Source of the DNA: Bacteroidetes bacterium HGW-Bacteroidetes-7
Lineage (GTDB): Bacteria > Bacteroidota > Bacteroidia > Bacteroidales > UBA932
Reading direction: 5' to 3'
DNA length: 64,000 nucleotides
NCBI GenBank assembly: GCA_002842465.1
Contig: PHDA01000002.1
Location: 62,001-126,000, forward strand
Positions within the stretch are counted from its first letter, which is position 1. Every line of letters begins with the position of its first letter. Below, piece by piece: positions 53,655 through 61,975 of this stretch. The translations under genes and the position numbers were made by a program. The notes below the pieces were generated by a model. It was not told the DNA's origin and did no database searches. It saw nothing but the letters and a program-made list of their open reading frames with translations.

Positions 53655-55019
53655 ATGGCATTTACCTTCTCCCGGCAGAGAGCCAGCCGCAGAAAAGATA
53701 TTCTAAACGTCTTTGGCATTTTTGTAAATAACAACTATGCCGGAGGTGTAATTCTTGTATTGAGTTCTGTATTTGCGATGATCGCTGCTAATACCGATTT
53801 ATTCGCCTCTTTTAATGACATCTGGCATATAAATGCCGACTTTGCAATAGGATCATTTAAACTGGAGATGTCTTTACTCCATTGGGTTAACGATGCCCTT
53901 ATGGCAATTTTTTTCTTTGTCGTAGGTCTTGAAATTAAGAGAGAGATGATGGTAGGAGAGCTCTCATCCTTCAAAAAAGCATCATTGCCAATTTTTGCTG
54001 CGGCAGGTGGAATGCTGTTTCCAGCTCTTATTTATATATTATTTAATGCCGGGACCCCAAGTGCAAACGGATGGGGAATACCTATGGCAACAGATATCGC
54101 CTTCTCACTAGGGGTAATTTCACTGCTTGGAAGTAGGGTGCCTCTGTCTCTGAAAATCTTTCTTACTGCTTTAGCAATTGTTGACGACATAGGAGCAATC
54201 ATTGTATTGGCTGTTTACTATCCAAGTCACGAAATCCATTTTAGTTATCTAATGTATGCGGGTTTAGTGCTTTTATTGCTAATTTTCTTCAACCGGATGA
54301 ATCTTCACAATGCTGCACTATATCTTGTTCCCGGTCTGTTTCTTTGGTACTTTGTTTACCAATCAGGTGTTCACGCTACAATTGCCGGAGTTGCTCTTGC
54401 AATGTGCATCCCATCAAAAGCACCAATTAATGAGGTCAGGTTTTTCGTCAGAAGTAAATACTATCTTGACAAATTCAAAGAAGCAAGTCACGGGGAGTTA
54501 AGTATTCTTGCCAATAAACAACAGTTGAGTATAATTCACAATATGCACAGCATTATTCGAAAGATAAACCCTCTGATAAACAGGTTTGAACACACTATAA
54601 ATCCATGGGTGACCTTTTCGATAATGCCGATTTTTGCTTTGGCCAATGCTGGTGTTTTGTTTGAGGGTATACCAGAAATAAGCGCAATCCCCAATATTTC
54701 CAAAGGAATATTTTTTGGTCTGGTTGTTGGAAAACCATTGGGAATTTTTATTGCCTCTTATCTAGTATGCAAGATGAAAATCGCTGAGCTTCCCGAAGAT
54801 TTAAGGTGGTCTCAGATCTTTTCCGTGGGCATTATTGCTGGAATAGGTTTTACAATGTCAATTTTTATTGATAGCTTAGCGTTTTCAAACGAATTGATAA
54901 TAAATGAGGGAAAAGCCTCAATATTAATCAGTTCGGTGGTTGCAGGACTTCTCGGAGTAATTGCACTAAGGATTACTACAAGCAAACCTAAACCAAAAAT
55001 CAGGCGCCTTGTAAGTTGA
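53655..55019 (+). CDS. nhaA: Na+/H+ antiporter NhaA
   Basis: 454 residues with about twelve membrane helices. The ion-binding aspartates are D147 (MATDIAFSLGV) and D177-D178 (VDDIGAIIVLA), corresponding to D133 and D163-D164 in E. coli. HATIAGVALAM and AGIGFTMSIFI are further NhaA blocks. It is longer than the E. coli protein (388) mostly by a cytoplasmic loop after about residue 260 (KEASHGELSILANKQQ) and a basic C-terminus. It expels sodium in exchange for protons. No own promoter is seen, so it may be read from kdsD. Confidence 0.94.
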   Translation: MAFTFSRQRASRRKDILNVFGIFVNNNYAGGVILVLSSVFAMIAANTDLFASFNDIWHINADFAIGSFKLEMSLLHWVNDALMAIFFFVVGLEIKREMMVGELSSFKKASLPIFAAAGGMLFPALIYILFNAGTPSANGWGIPMATDIAFSLGVISLLGSRVPLSLKIFLTALAIVDDIGAIIVLAVYYPSHEIHFSYLMYAGLVLLLLIFFNRMNLHNAALYLVPGLFLWYFVYQSGVHATIAGVALAMCIPSKAPINEVRFFVRSKYYLDKFKEASHGELSILANKQQLSIIHNMHSIIRKINPLINRFEHTINPWVTFSIMPIFALANAGVLFEGIPEISAIPNISKGIFFGLVVGKPLGIFIASYLVCKMKIAELPEDLRWSQIFSVGIIAGIGFTMSIFIDSLAFSNELIINEGKASILISSVVAGLLGVIALRITTSKPKPKIRRLVS

Positions 55020-55064
55020 AACTTTAAAAAAATAAATAAAATAAATTAATTTAATTAAAATCAG

Positions 55065-55766
55065 ATGAAAACATTCAAATCAATCACAATTATTGCTTTG
55101 GCTTTAGTTGTTCTGGCCTCATGTTCGGGTTCAAAAAGTGCTCAGATTCCGGGAATCACAAAAGAATTTAGCGACTCTGTCAGTTATGCAGTAGGTGCAT
55201 CTCTTGGTTCAATGGTTATGCAAGCCGAATTTGGTGAACTGAACATGAAAGAACTTCACAAAGCAATCGATGATGTAATTGCAGGTGACTCACTAAAGAT
55301 TAACATGGCATATGCTAATGATATTATAACAAAATATCTAGTTAAGAAACAAGAGGCTGCAAGTATTGAAAATACAGAGAAAGGCCTAAAGTTCCTTGAA
55401 GAGAACAAAACAAAAGAGGGAGTAATCACTCTTGAGAGCGGTCTTCAGTACAAAATCCTTGCAGAAGGTAACGGTGTCACTCCTGCAGCAGAAGACACAG
55501 TTGAGGTACATTACAAAGGTACTCTTATTGATGGAACAGAGTTTGATTCATCTCACACAAGAGGCGAAAGCGCAACATTGGTTCTGAACCAGTTTATCCC
55601 AGGTTGGGTAGAGGGTGTTCAGAAAGTAAGTGAAGGTGGAAAAATCGAACTTTACATACCTGCTGAACTTGCTTACGGAAGCCAGAAGATGGGTACCATC
55701 GAACCAGGTTCGACACTAATTTTCGAAGTAGAGCTTATTAAAGTAAAAAAAGCTAATCAAAAATAA
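55065..55766 (+). CDS. FKBP-type peptidyl-prolyl isomerase lipoprotein
   Basis: 233 residues. A lipoprotein signal (ITIIALALVVLASC, lipobox LASC) places it in the envelope. Residues about 30-110 are the FKBP-N helical dimer region (SYAVGASLGSMVM, as in FkpA/Mip), and about 135-230 the FKBP domain (VEVHYKGTLIDGTEFDSS, NQFIPGWVEGV, LAYGSQKMG-IEPGSTLIFEVEL). It should assist folding of periplasmic or outer-membrane proteins. The 45-base leader is nearly all A and T. One base before DUF3127. Confidence 0.92.
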   Translation: MKTFKSITIIALALVVLASCSGSKSAQIPGITKEFSDSVSYAVGASLGSMVMQAEFGELNMKELHKAIDDVIAGDSLKINMAYANDIITKYLVKKQEAASIENTEKGLKFLEENKTKEGVITLESGLQYKILAEGNGVTPAAEDTVEVHYKGTLIDGTEFDSSHTRGESATLVLNQFIPGWVEGVQKVSEGGKIELYIPAELAYGSQKMGTIEPGSTLIFEVELIKVKKANQK

Positions 55767-55767
55767 T

Positions 55768-56151
55768 ATGGCACTTGAAATTACAGGAACTCTAATTAGT
55801 AAACTCGCAGTTCAGACAGGCAACAGTGCCAGGGGTGAATGGCAAAAACAAGAGTTTGTGATAGAGACTGCAGATAACTTTCCTAAAAAGGTTTGTCTGA
55901 ACGTATGGGGTCCGGAAAAGGTATCTGAACTATCAGGATACAGAGAGGGCGAGGTTTTGAAAATTTCATTTAATGCAGAATCCCGGGAGTTTAACCAGAG
56001 ATGGTACACCGACTTGCGTGCATGGAAAATTGAAAGAACCGATCAGAGTTCAAATGACACAGGTTATTCTGCTCCTGGAAACACATCGTTCCCTTCTACT
56101 TCTGCTTCTGATACAGATAGCGATACCGGAGAGGATGATCTGCCATTTTAA
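55768..56151 (+). CDS. DUF3127 protein, OB-fold-like with SSB-type acidic tail
   Basis: 127 residues. Residues about 1-92 match DUF3127 (LEITGTLISKL, GEWQKQEFVIET, FPKKVCLNVWG, SREFNQRWYTDLRAWKIE), a beta-rich domain that by strand pattern looks like an OB-fold. After a Ser/Thr/Asp-rich linker the protein ends GEDDLPF, close to the DDDIPF end of single-stranded DNA-binding protein that recruits repair partners. Published function: none known to me. It follows an FKBP lipoprotein by one base but has no signal peptide, so it is cytosolic. A bidirectional terminator follows. Confidence 0.75.
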   Translation: MALEITGTLISKLAVQTGNSARGEWQKQEFVIETADNFPKKVCLNVWGPEKVSELSGYREGEVLKISFNAESREFNQRWYTDLRAWKIERTDQSSNDTGYSAPGNTSFPSTSASDTDSDTGEDDLPF

Positions 56152-56171
56152 GTAAACCTATTGAATTAATT

Positions 56172-56205
56172 AAAAAGAGGATGCCCTTTCAGGCGTCCTC
56201 TTTTT
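56172..56205. terminator. Bidirectional terminator between DUF3127 and miaA
   Basis: AAAAAGAGGATGCC pairs with GGCGTCCTCTTTTT (one T-G) around CTTTCA. The A/T-rich outer stem gives a T-run on both strands, so it can end transcripts from both convergent genes. Confidence 0.88.
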
Positions 56206-56250
56206 ACATCATAACAGTTATAAGTATTAGCAAAGGAAACCTTTGAATTT

Positions 56251-57105
56251 TTAAAGAAACTGACTGGGTGTCTCTCTCTTGAACCAGGTAATTTGCCGTT
56301 TTGCGTATCTTCTAGTATTTCTTTTGATTAAATCAACAGCCTCACTAAGAGAGTATTTACCTTCGAGATATCCAAAAAGTTCACGGTAACCTACTGTCTT
56401 TAGTGCTGTCAAATTTCTATAAGGGTATAGTGATTTTATCTCCTCAAGCAGCCCGGCGTCCATCATAAAATCAACCCGTTTATTTATCCTAACATATAGC
56501 TCCTCTCTTGGTCTCTCAATTAAAGTACGCTCAATAGTAAAACTTCTCTGCTTCTTTTTGAAGCTTTTGAAAGAGGAAAACTTTTCACCGGTACCGATGG
56601 TTACCTCAAGTGCTCTTATAATTCTCTGAGGATTTGAAATATCTATTGTATCATAGCTTTCTCTGTCCAATATTTTCAACTCACCTCTGAGGCTCTCTAT
56701 TCCTTCGTTTAACATCCTTGATGAGAGCGTTTCTCTTAAATCAAAGTCAGGCTGCGGAAAATCATCTATTCCGTAACAAACTGCATCAGCATAGAGTCCC
56801 GAGCCACCCACCATTACAAGTTGGTCATGCTCTTTGAATAACTCCTCTAGTAGAGAGAGTGCCTCAATTTCATATTTACCTGCTGTATAATGGCTATGAA
56901 TAGTGTGGGAGTGTATAAAGTAGTGCTTTACCTGGGAGAGTTGTTCAGCCGTTGGAGGTGCTGTACCTATGATTAGCTCTTTGTATAACTGCCTTGAGTC
57001 ACAAGATATTACCGGTGATTTTAATTGTCTGGCAAGCTCAATGCTGTAATCGGTCTTTCCCGATGCGGTAGGACCAACTATCAGCCTTAATATCTTTTTT
57101 TTCAT
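56251..57105 (-). CDS. miaA: tRNA dimethylallyltransferase MiaA
   Basis: 284 residues, slightly short for the family (about 300). The P-loop GPTASGKT is at residues 11-18, followed by ISCDSRQLYKEL, the MVGGSGLYADAV block and, near the end, KRNTRRYAKRQITWFK. It adds a dimethylallyl group to A37 of tRNAs that read codons starting with U. It lies ten bases after a pRiA4b-ORF3-like gene on the same strand. Confidence 0.94.
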   Translation of the reverse strand: MKKKILRLIVGPTASGKTDYSIELARQLKSPVISCDSRQLYKELIIGTAPPTAEQLSQVKHYFIHSHTIHSHYTAGKYEIEALSLLEELFKEHDQLVMVGGSGLYADAVCYGIDDFPQPDFDLRETLSSRMLNEGIESLRGELKILDRESYDTIDISNPQRIIRALEVTIGTGEKFSSFKSFKKKQRSFTIERTLIERPREELYVRINKRVDFMMDAGLLEEIKSLYPYRNLTALKTVGYRELFGYLEGKYSLSEAVDLIKRNTRRYAKRQITWFKRETPSQFL

Positions 57106-57115
57106 CTGGGGTTAA

Positions 57116-57616
57116 TCAAGAGAGCTCGGAAGAGTCACGGATATCTGCTCCTGAATCAATTATTTCATCTTCTGAAACCGACAACTCTCCTGAATCGATA
57201 ATAAGTTCAAAATCATCATAATTGTCTGAAAATTGGTCAGGGTTTTTCCCCTTTTCAGCAACCAGTCTTGGGTAAGACCTTCTTGCAAGCTCCTCCTCTT
57301 CGGATATCTTTTCAAGTTTAAGTGCCTGGCCTTTGAACATGTCGTACACATATTCGATTATCTCAAAACCTTCATTCGAAAGCTTAAGTAAATTGACGGA
57401 ATCCATGGTTCCATCGCCAAGATCAAAAAGGCCAAATTCCTTCTTTACCTTACCGTTTTTATCCAAGGCTCTGAACATAACCATCTGATCAGGAGCAAAT
57501 CCAAGGTCGTTCTGCAAATACAGGTTAAGAGAGTAGAGCGATGAGGATGCCCTCACCTCGTACTCACGCATAAAAATCTTATTTCCTGTAATTGTTGCTC
57601 TTAATCTATAAACCAT
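57116..57616 (-). CDS. pRiA4b ORF3-like protein with acidic tail
   Basis: 166 residues. The N-terminal roughly 110 residues resemble the plasmid pRiA4b ORF-3/IS1096 passenger fold as found in chromosomal Bacteroidota proteins (VYRLRATITGNKIFMREYEV, SLYSLNLYLQNDLGF, FDLGDG). Despite that family name nothing here suggests a mobile element. The last roughly 40 residues are strongly acidic with two IIDSG units. No catalytic motif is visible. It sits between miaA (ten bases) and the acyl-CoA reductase gene (24 bases). Confidence 0.6.
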   Translation of the reverse strand: MVYRLRATITGNKIFMREYEVRASSSLYSLNLYLQNDLGFAPDQMVMFRALDKNGKVKKEFGLFDLGDGTMDSVNLLKLSNEGFEIIEYVYDMFKGQALKLEKISEEEELARRSYPRLVAEKGKNPDQFSDNYDDFELIIDSGELSVSEDEIIDSGADIRDSSELS

Positions 57617-57640
57617 ATCCAGTTAATTCTTTAGGCAAAG

Positions 57641-58675
57641 TTAACTATTTTTGAGGATAAATTCTAAAGTATTTATTCCATCAGCATAGTCGTCAACGCT
57701 TGGTAATTGGGTTTTTCCAAAATTATTCTTATACTCTCCGACACTGAGATTCAGGGCACACTGTATTGAATTTAAGTTATTTAGGTAATATTTGTTTACA
57801 TCATCAATATGGTTATATTCAAAAATTGCAACAACAGACATAGGTGGAGGGGGTGCAATATTCTTCCTAAGAATAAAGGAACCTCCGTCGGTAAACTCCT
57901 CCCCGGACATCATCGCAATAGCTCTCTGATACCTATATGAATCCATGTAATATCCGTTATCCTTTAACAATATGTACTCGCTAAGACTCTCTGCAAGATA
58001 TTTAAGATTATATTCATTAGGAACAAAAAGGGCACTTACACTTCTGCATCCCATTCCGTAGTAGAGAAACATATCTTCAGATAGCATCTTAAAATCTTCA
58101 AGGTTTTCGTCACCGGTCAGAACAGCAAAAGAATATCGGCTTCCACGAATTAATTTTGGTATGTCTCCATAGAATTTGTCGAAATGTTTTGCAGTTGACT
58201 CACTGCCTGTAGCAATCACAATATCAACATTGGCAGGAGGGGTATCGCAGAATGAAATTCTATCTCTCCAGTATCCATTAATTGAGCAAAGGGTTTCCAT
58301 TAAAGCAACAATGAGATATGGGTCCTTTGAAGAGCTTTTTATTATCGCCTTATTACCTGATGACATCACTGTTAGAAAATCGTGAAACCCAACAAGAGGC
58401 AGATTTCCTGCCATAACTATTCCTACAAGAACTTCCCTCTCTTTAATTCTGGAGGTATAATTTATCAACCACCTTTCCAGCATCTCCCTTTTCAGAAACA
58501 TTAAAGCTATTGCCTCCATAGATCTCCTCTGCATATATGGAGTAAAGAGTTGATTCTGTGCAAAAGTTTTATCTATGGCTTTATCTAACAGCGCATTACT
58601 TTTTCTGCCATTTAAATAGTCAGATAGTAGTTCTCCCAGAAGAGAAAAAGAGTCAGTGAAAACTTGTTGATACAT
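57641..58675 (-). CDS. LuxC-like acyl-CoA reductase family protein
   Basis: 344 residues, aldehyde-dehydrogenase-like. GIVMAGNLPLVGFHDFLTVM, IIKSSSKDPYLI and IATGSESTAKHF are LuxC/acyl-CoA reductase (PF05893) blocks, and GMGCRSVSALFVP holds the likely catalytic cysteine (about residue 209). LuxC makes fatty aldehyde for bacterial light emission; no luxA, luxB, luxD or luxE is nearby, so light is not implied. The true substrate is unknown. First gene of the minus-strand miaA unit. On the minus strand TTTG, 21 bases and TAATTTTA form a plausible promoter in the 52-base gap to the next gene. Confidence 0.8.
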   Translation of the reverse strand: MYQQVFTDSFSLLGELLSDYLNGRKSNALLDKAIDKTFAQNQLFTPYMQRRSMEAIALMFLKREMLERWLINYTSRIKEREVLVGIVMAGNLPLVGFHDFLTVMSSGNKAIIKSSSKDPYLIVALMETLCSINGYWRDRISFCDTPPANVDIVIATGSESTAKHFDKFYGDIPKLIRGSRYSFAVLTGDENLEDFKMLSEDMFLYYGMGCRSVSALFVPNEYNLKYLAESLSEYILLKDNGYYMDSYRYQRAIAMMSGEEFTDGGSFILRKNIAPPPPMSVVAIFEYNHIDDVNKYYLNNLNSIQCALNLSVGEYKNNFGKTQLPSVDDYADGINTLEFILKNS

Positions 58676-58727
58676 TTTGTAAAATTAGTAAAAATGGTCT
58701 AATTTTACCAAAAGCATTGGTTACACG

Positions 58728-59336
58728 ATGAGTGAAATTCCGGCCCCGGACTCCTATAAGTCAATATCTTCGCCCTCTACGGGAGTATACAGAGATCTGG
58801 GAAGTAAATTTATCTCGTTGGCATATCCGGTATCTTCCGAAGAGGAGATCAAGTCAATTTTATCAACCGTTAAGAAAGAGTACTTTGATGCAAGACACCA
58901 CTGTTATGCATATAGGCTGGGACAGACGGGAGAGTTATGGAGAGTCAATGACGATGGGGAGCCATCCTCTTCTGCAGGAAGGCCAATACTGGGACAACTT
59001 TTGTCAAATGAATTAAGTGATATTCTAATTGTTGTAGTAAGGTATTTTGGTGGTACAAAACTTGGGATTCCAGGGCTGATTAAGGCATACAAAAGTGCTG
59101 CCGCCGATGCAATTGGTAGTTCAAAGATTATTGAAAAAACGGCCACCAATGAGATCGTAATAAAATTTGACTATATTGGTACAGATACCGTAATGAAAAT
59201 TATACGGAGCTCCGGAGCACAAATCATAAACCAGAATTTCGATCTTAACTGTACCATAACTGTAAGAATAGGAATTTCGAATACAGAACAATTAAAGGGC
59301 TCTATACGAGAAAACGGGTTTACTGTTTCTGATTAG
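58728..59336 (+). CDS. IMPACT/YigZ family protein
   Basis: 202 residues. The N-terminal UPF0029 domain has the typical order RHHCYAYRLG, NDDGEPSSSAGRPILGQL and VVVRYFGGTKLGIPGLIKAYK (about 55-125). The C-terminal part (about 140-202) is the small YigZ/DUF1949 domain. The family is related to eukaryotic IMPACT, which binds GCN1; the bacterial role is not settled. It reads away from the LuxC-like gene; pyrB starts 50 bases after its stop. Confidence 0.9.
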   Translation: MSEIPAPDSYKSISSPSTGVYRDLGSKFISLAYPVSSEEEIKSILSTVKKEYFDARHHCYAYRLGQTGELWRVNDDGEPSSSAGRPILGQLLSNELSDILIVVVRYFGGTKLGIPGLIKAYKSAAADAIGSSKIIEKTATNEIVIKFDYIGTDTVMKIIRSSGAQIINQNFDLNCTITVRIGISNTEQLKGSIRENGFTVSD

Positions 59337-59386
59337 CGGGAACAGAATGTTACAAACGAATTTAAACTTCAAATAAATAATAAAAT

Positions 59387-60304
59387 ATGCCTAAACATTT
59401 GATATCAATTCATGATTTCACCTGTGATGATATTCTAAAAACTCTGGAGATGGCCAAGGGTTTCGAAAATAACCCTTACCAACCTTTTCTTAAAGGTAAA
59501 ATTGTGGCCAGTATCTTCTTTGAGCCCTCTACAAGAACTCGCCTGAGCTTTGAAACCGCCGCCAATAGACTTGGTGCCAGAATTATCGGCTTTTCTGATG
59601 TTGACAGCACAAGCATCTCAAAGGGAGAGTCTCTCAAGGACACTATTAAAATGGTGTCCAATTACTCCGATCTTATTATAATGAGGCATCCGCTTGAAGG
59701 GAGTGCCAGATATGCATCAGAGGTTTCATCGGTACCTGTTATCAATGCAGGGGACGGAGCAAACCAACACCCTACTCAAACATTGCTTGATCTCTACTCA
59801 ATTCTTAAAACTCAAGGGAAGCTTGATGGGCTTAGGATTAACATGGTTGGAGATCTGAAATACGGGAGGACAGTTCACTCGCTTATGCAGGCCATGTCAT
59901 TTTTCAACCCTTCTTTTGTTTTCACCTCTCCCGAAGAGCTAAAAATGCCTAAGGAGTACAAAGACTATTTAATCGCTAAAGGGATTCCATTTACAGAGAC
60001 AAAGAATCTGAACGAAGGGCTAAATGATGCAGATATTATTTACATGACCAGAGTTCAAAAGGAACGCTTTACTGACCCTATTGAGTATGAAAGAGTTAAA
60101 AACATTTACAGCCTTAACCTTTCTATGATATCTAATTGCAAACCAAACATGAAGATTCTCCACCCACTACCTAGGATTAATGAAATATCACAGGACGTTG
60201 ACAACAGCAGCCATGCCTACTATTTTGAGCAGGCCGAAAACGGAGTATATACAAGAATGGCAATTATATCAAAGCTCCTTGAAATTGACAATTTAACCAA
60301 ATAA
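59387..60304 (+). CDS. pyrB: Aspartate carbamoyltransferase, catalytic chain
   Basis: 305 residues. S48-T-R-T-R52 binds carbamoyl phosphate, with [16 protein letters not shown] (the aspartate-transcarbamylase lysine loop), HPLEGSA and HPLPRINEI in order. It condenses carbamoyl phosphate and aspartate in pyrimidine synthesis. It is five bases upstream of the regulatory chain, so the enzyme is the allosteric dodecamer type as in E. coli. I see no hairpin-plus-T-run attenuator in the 50-base leader. Confidence 0.96.
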   Translation: MPKHLISIHDFTCDDILKTLEMAKGFENNPYQPFLKGKIVASIFFEPSTRTRLSFETAANRLGARIIGFSDVDSTSISKGESLKDTIKMVSNYSDLIIMRHPLEGSARYASEVSSVPVINAGDGANQHPTQTLLDLYSILKTQGKLDGLRINMVGDLKYGRTVHSLMQAMSFFNPSFVFTSPEELKMPKEYKDYLIAKGIPFTETKNLNEGLNDADIIYMTRVQKERFTDPIEYERVKNIYSLNLSMISNCKPNMKILHPLPRINEISQDVDNSSHAYYFEQAENGVYTRMAIISKLLEIDNLTK

Positions 60305-60309
60305 GCCCA

Positions 60310-60774
60310 ATGGAAAAACAACTAAAGGTAAGCGCCATTAAAGACGGCACCGTACTCGACCACATACCTTCCGATCAGCTATTCAAAGTTATCGATATCC
60401 TGGGACTCCAGAAGAGCAGCAACCAGATAACATTCGGATTTAATCTAGACAGTAAACTTTTAGGGAAAAAGGCAATCATAAAAATTGCCGACACCTACTT
60501 TGAAGCTGACGACATTAACAGAATCGCACTTATTGCTCCTCAGACAAAAATTAATATAATTCACGATTTTGAAGTCGTTGAAAAGAGAGTTCTTTCTGTT
60601 CCATCAACAATAAAAGGAATTGTTAAGTGTATGAATCCTATGTGTATTACGAATCACCAGGCGGTGGAAACACTGTTTTCAACCATACTTGACAGTCCGG
60701 ATATTAAGCTGCATTGTCACTTCTGTGAAAAAATTACTGACAGAGACAACTTAAAAATCATAAGCAATTCGTAG
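60310..60774 (+). CDS. pyrI: Aspartate carbamoyltransferase, regulatory chain
   Basis: 154 residues, the E. coli length. An N-terminal nucleotide-binding domain (VSAIKDGTVLDHIPSDQLFKV) is followed by the zinc domain with C107, C112, C136 and C139. It binds CTP/ATP and sets the activity of PyrB. It follows pyrB by five bases. About 100 bases of AT-rich sequence with a -7 box separate it from serC. Confidence 0.96.
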   Translation: MEKQLKVSAIKDGTVLDHIPSDQLFKVIDILGLQKSSNQITFGFNLDSKLLGKKAIIKIADTYFEADDINRIALIAPQTKINIIHDFEVVEKRVLSVPSTIKGIVKCMNPMCITNHQAVETLFSTILDSPDIKLHCHFCEKITDRDNLKIISNS

Positions 60775-60834
60775 CATAAATCTAATAATTAAGCCATAAT
60801 TGAGCCAATATGATATGGATTTAATATTTTTTGT

Positions 60835-60842
60835 TACCTTTG
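60835..60842 (+). promoter_or_regulatory. Promoter -7 box for serC-serA
   Basis: TACCTTTG matches TAnnTTTG and lies 34 bases before the serC ATG at 60877. No TTTG is visible at the ideal upstream spacing. Confidence 0.6.
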
Positions 60843-60876
60843 GTCTCATATTACCATTTAATCAAATTTTACAATC

Positions 60877-61950
60877 ATGAAAATCGCTCACAACTTTAAC
60901 GCCGGACCATGTGTCCTTCCAAAAGCCGCGCTTGAGGCTGCAATCGAAGCTCTTAAAGATTTTAAAGGAACAGGGATGTCAGTCATAGAGATGTCACACC
61001 GTTCAAAAGAGTGGGAAGCGGTGATGGCGGAATGTCGTTCACTTTGGAAAGAGATTCTGAATATTCCGGAGGGGTATCAAGTACTCTTTCTGGGAGGTGG
61101 AGCAAGTATGCAATTTTTGTATGTAGCAATGAATTTGCTTGAAAAGAAAGCAGGTTATCTTGAGACAGGAGTCTGGGCGAAAAAGGCTCTCAAAGAGGCT
61201 AAAGGTTTGGGAGAAGCCATTGCGGTTGCTTCGTCTTCAGATAAAAATTTCTCATACATACCTAAGGGTTATGTAATTCCTGCCGACCTCGATTATTTTC
61301 ACATAACCACCAATAATACTATTTATGGGACAGAAATCCACACAGATATGGATTGTCCTGTAAACCTTATTGCTGACATGTCATCTGACATTATGAGCCG
61401 TCCCGTTGATGTAAGCAAGTATGCCCTTATATACGGTGGTGCTCAAAAAAACGTGGGACCTGCCGGAGTCACCTTTGTGATTATTAAAGAGGAAATCCTT
61501 GGAAAGGTAAGCAGATATCTGCCAGCAATGCTTGACTATAGAACCCATATCGCAGAGGAGTCTATGTTCAACACTCCTCCTGTATTTTCAATATTTGTAA
61601 TGAACGAAACTCTTAAGTGGGTTAAGGCAAAAGGCGGCTTAAATGCCGTTCATAAAATGAATCTCGATAAGGCAGGTTTGCTTTACGATGAGATTGACAG
61701 AAACAAAATGTTCATGGGAACAGCAGCCAAAGAGGACAGGTCACTTATGAACATCTGCTTTGTAATGACAGAAGAGTACAAAGATAAAGAGGATGCCTTT
61801 ATGTCGTTTGCAAAAGAGAGGGGAATGGTTGGTATTAAAGGACACCGCTCTGTGGGAGGTTTCCGCGCATCATGTTATAATGCCTGCCCCGTTGAGAGCG
61901 TTCAGGCACTCATTTCCTGCATGCAGGAGTTTGAAAAACTGAACGGTTAA
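60877..61950 (+). CDS. serC: Phosphoserine aminotransferase
   Basis: 357 residues, class V PLP aminotransferase of normal SerC length. [11 protein letters not shown] opens the protein, EMSHRSKEW follows, and K191 in [12 protein letters not shown] is the PLP lysine. [15 protein letters not shown] near the end is the family phosphate-binding block. It makes 3-phosphoserine from 3-phosphohydroxypyruvate and glutamate. It is 25 bases before serA, so two steps of serine synthesis are adjacent. Confidence 0.96.
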   Translation: MKIAHNFNAGPCVLPKAALEAAIEALKDFKGTGMSVIEMSHRSKEWEAVMAECRSLWKEILNIPEGYQVLFLGGGASMQFLYVAMNLLEKKAGYLETGVWAKKALKEAKGLGEAIAVASSSDKNFSYIPKGYVIPADLDYFHITTNNTIYGTEIHTDMDCPVNLIADMSSDIMSRPVDVSKYALIYGGAQKNVGPAGVTFVIIKEEILGKVSRYLPAMLDYRTHIAEESMFNTPPVFSIFVMNETLKWVKAKGGLNAVHKMNLDKAGLLYDEIDRNKMFMGTAAKEDRSLMNICFVMTEEYKDKEDAFMSFAKERGMVGIKGHRSVGGFRASCYNACPVESVQALISCMQEFEKLNG

Positions 61951-61975
61951 TTGTTAATTATTAAAACTTAAGGTA

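Noticed and set aside
57116-57616. Mobile-element passenger gene, from the IS1096/pRiA4b family name
   Set aside because: No transposase, inverted repeats or target duplication nearby; the gene is embedded in a housekeeping operon.
57641-58675. Bioluminescence operon
   Set aside because: Only a LuxC-like gene is present; luciferase, LuxD and LuxE are absent.
59337-59386. Attenuator before pyrB-pyrI
   Set aside because: No hairpin followed by a T-run and no leader peptide with a UMP-sensing U tract in the 50-base gap.
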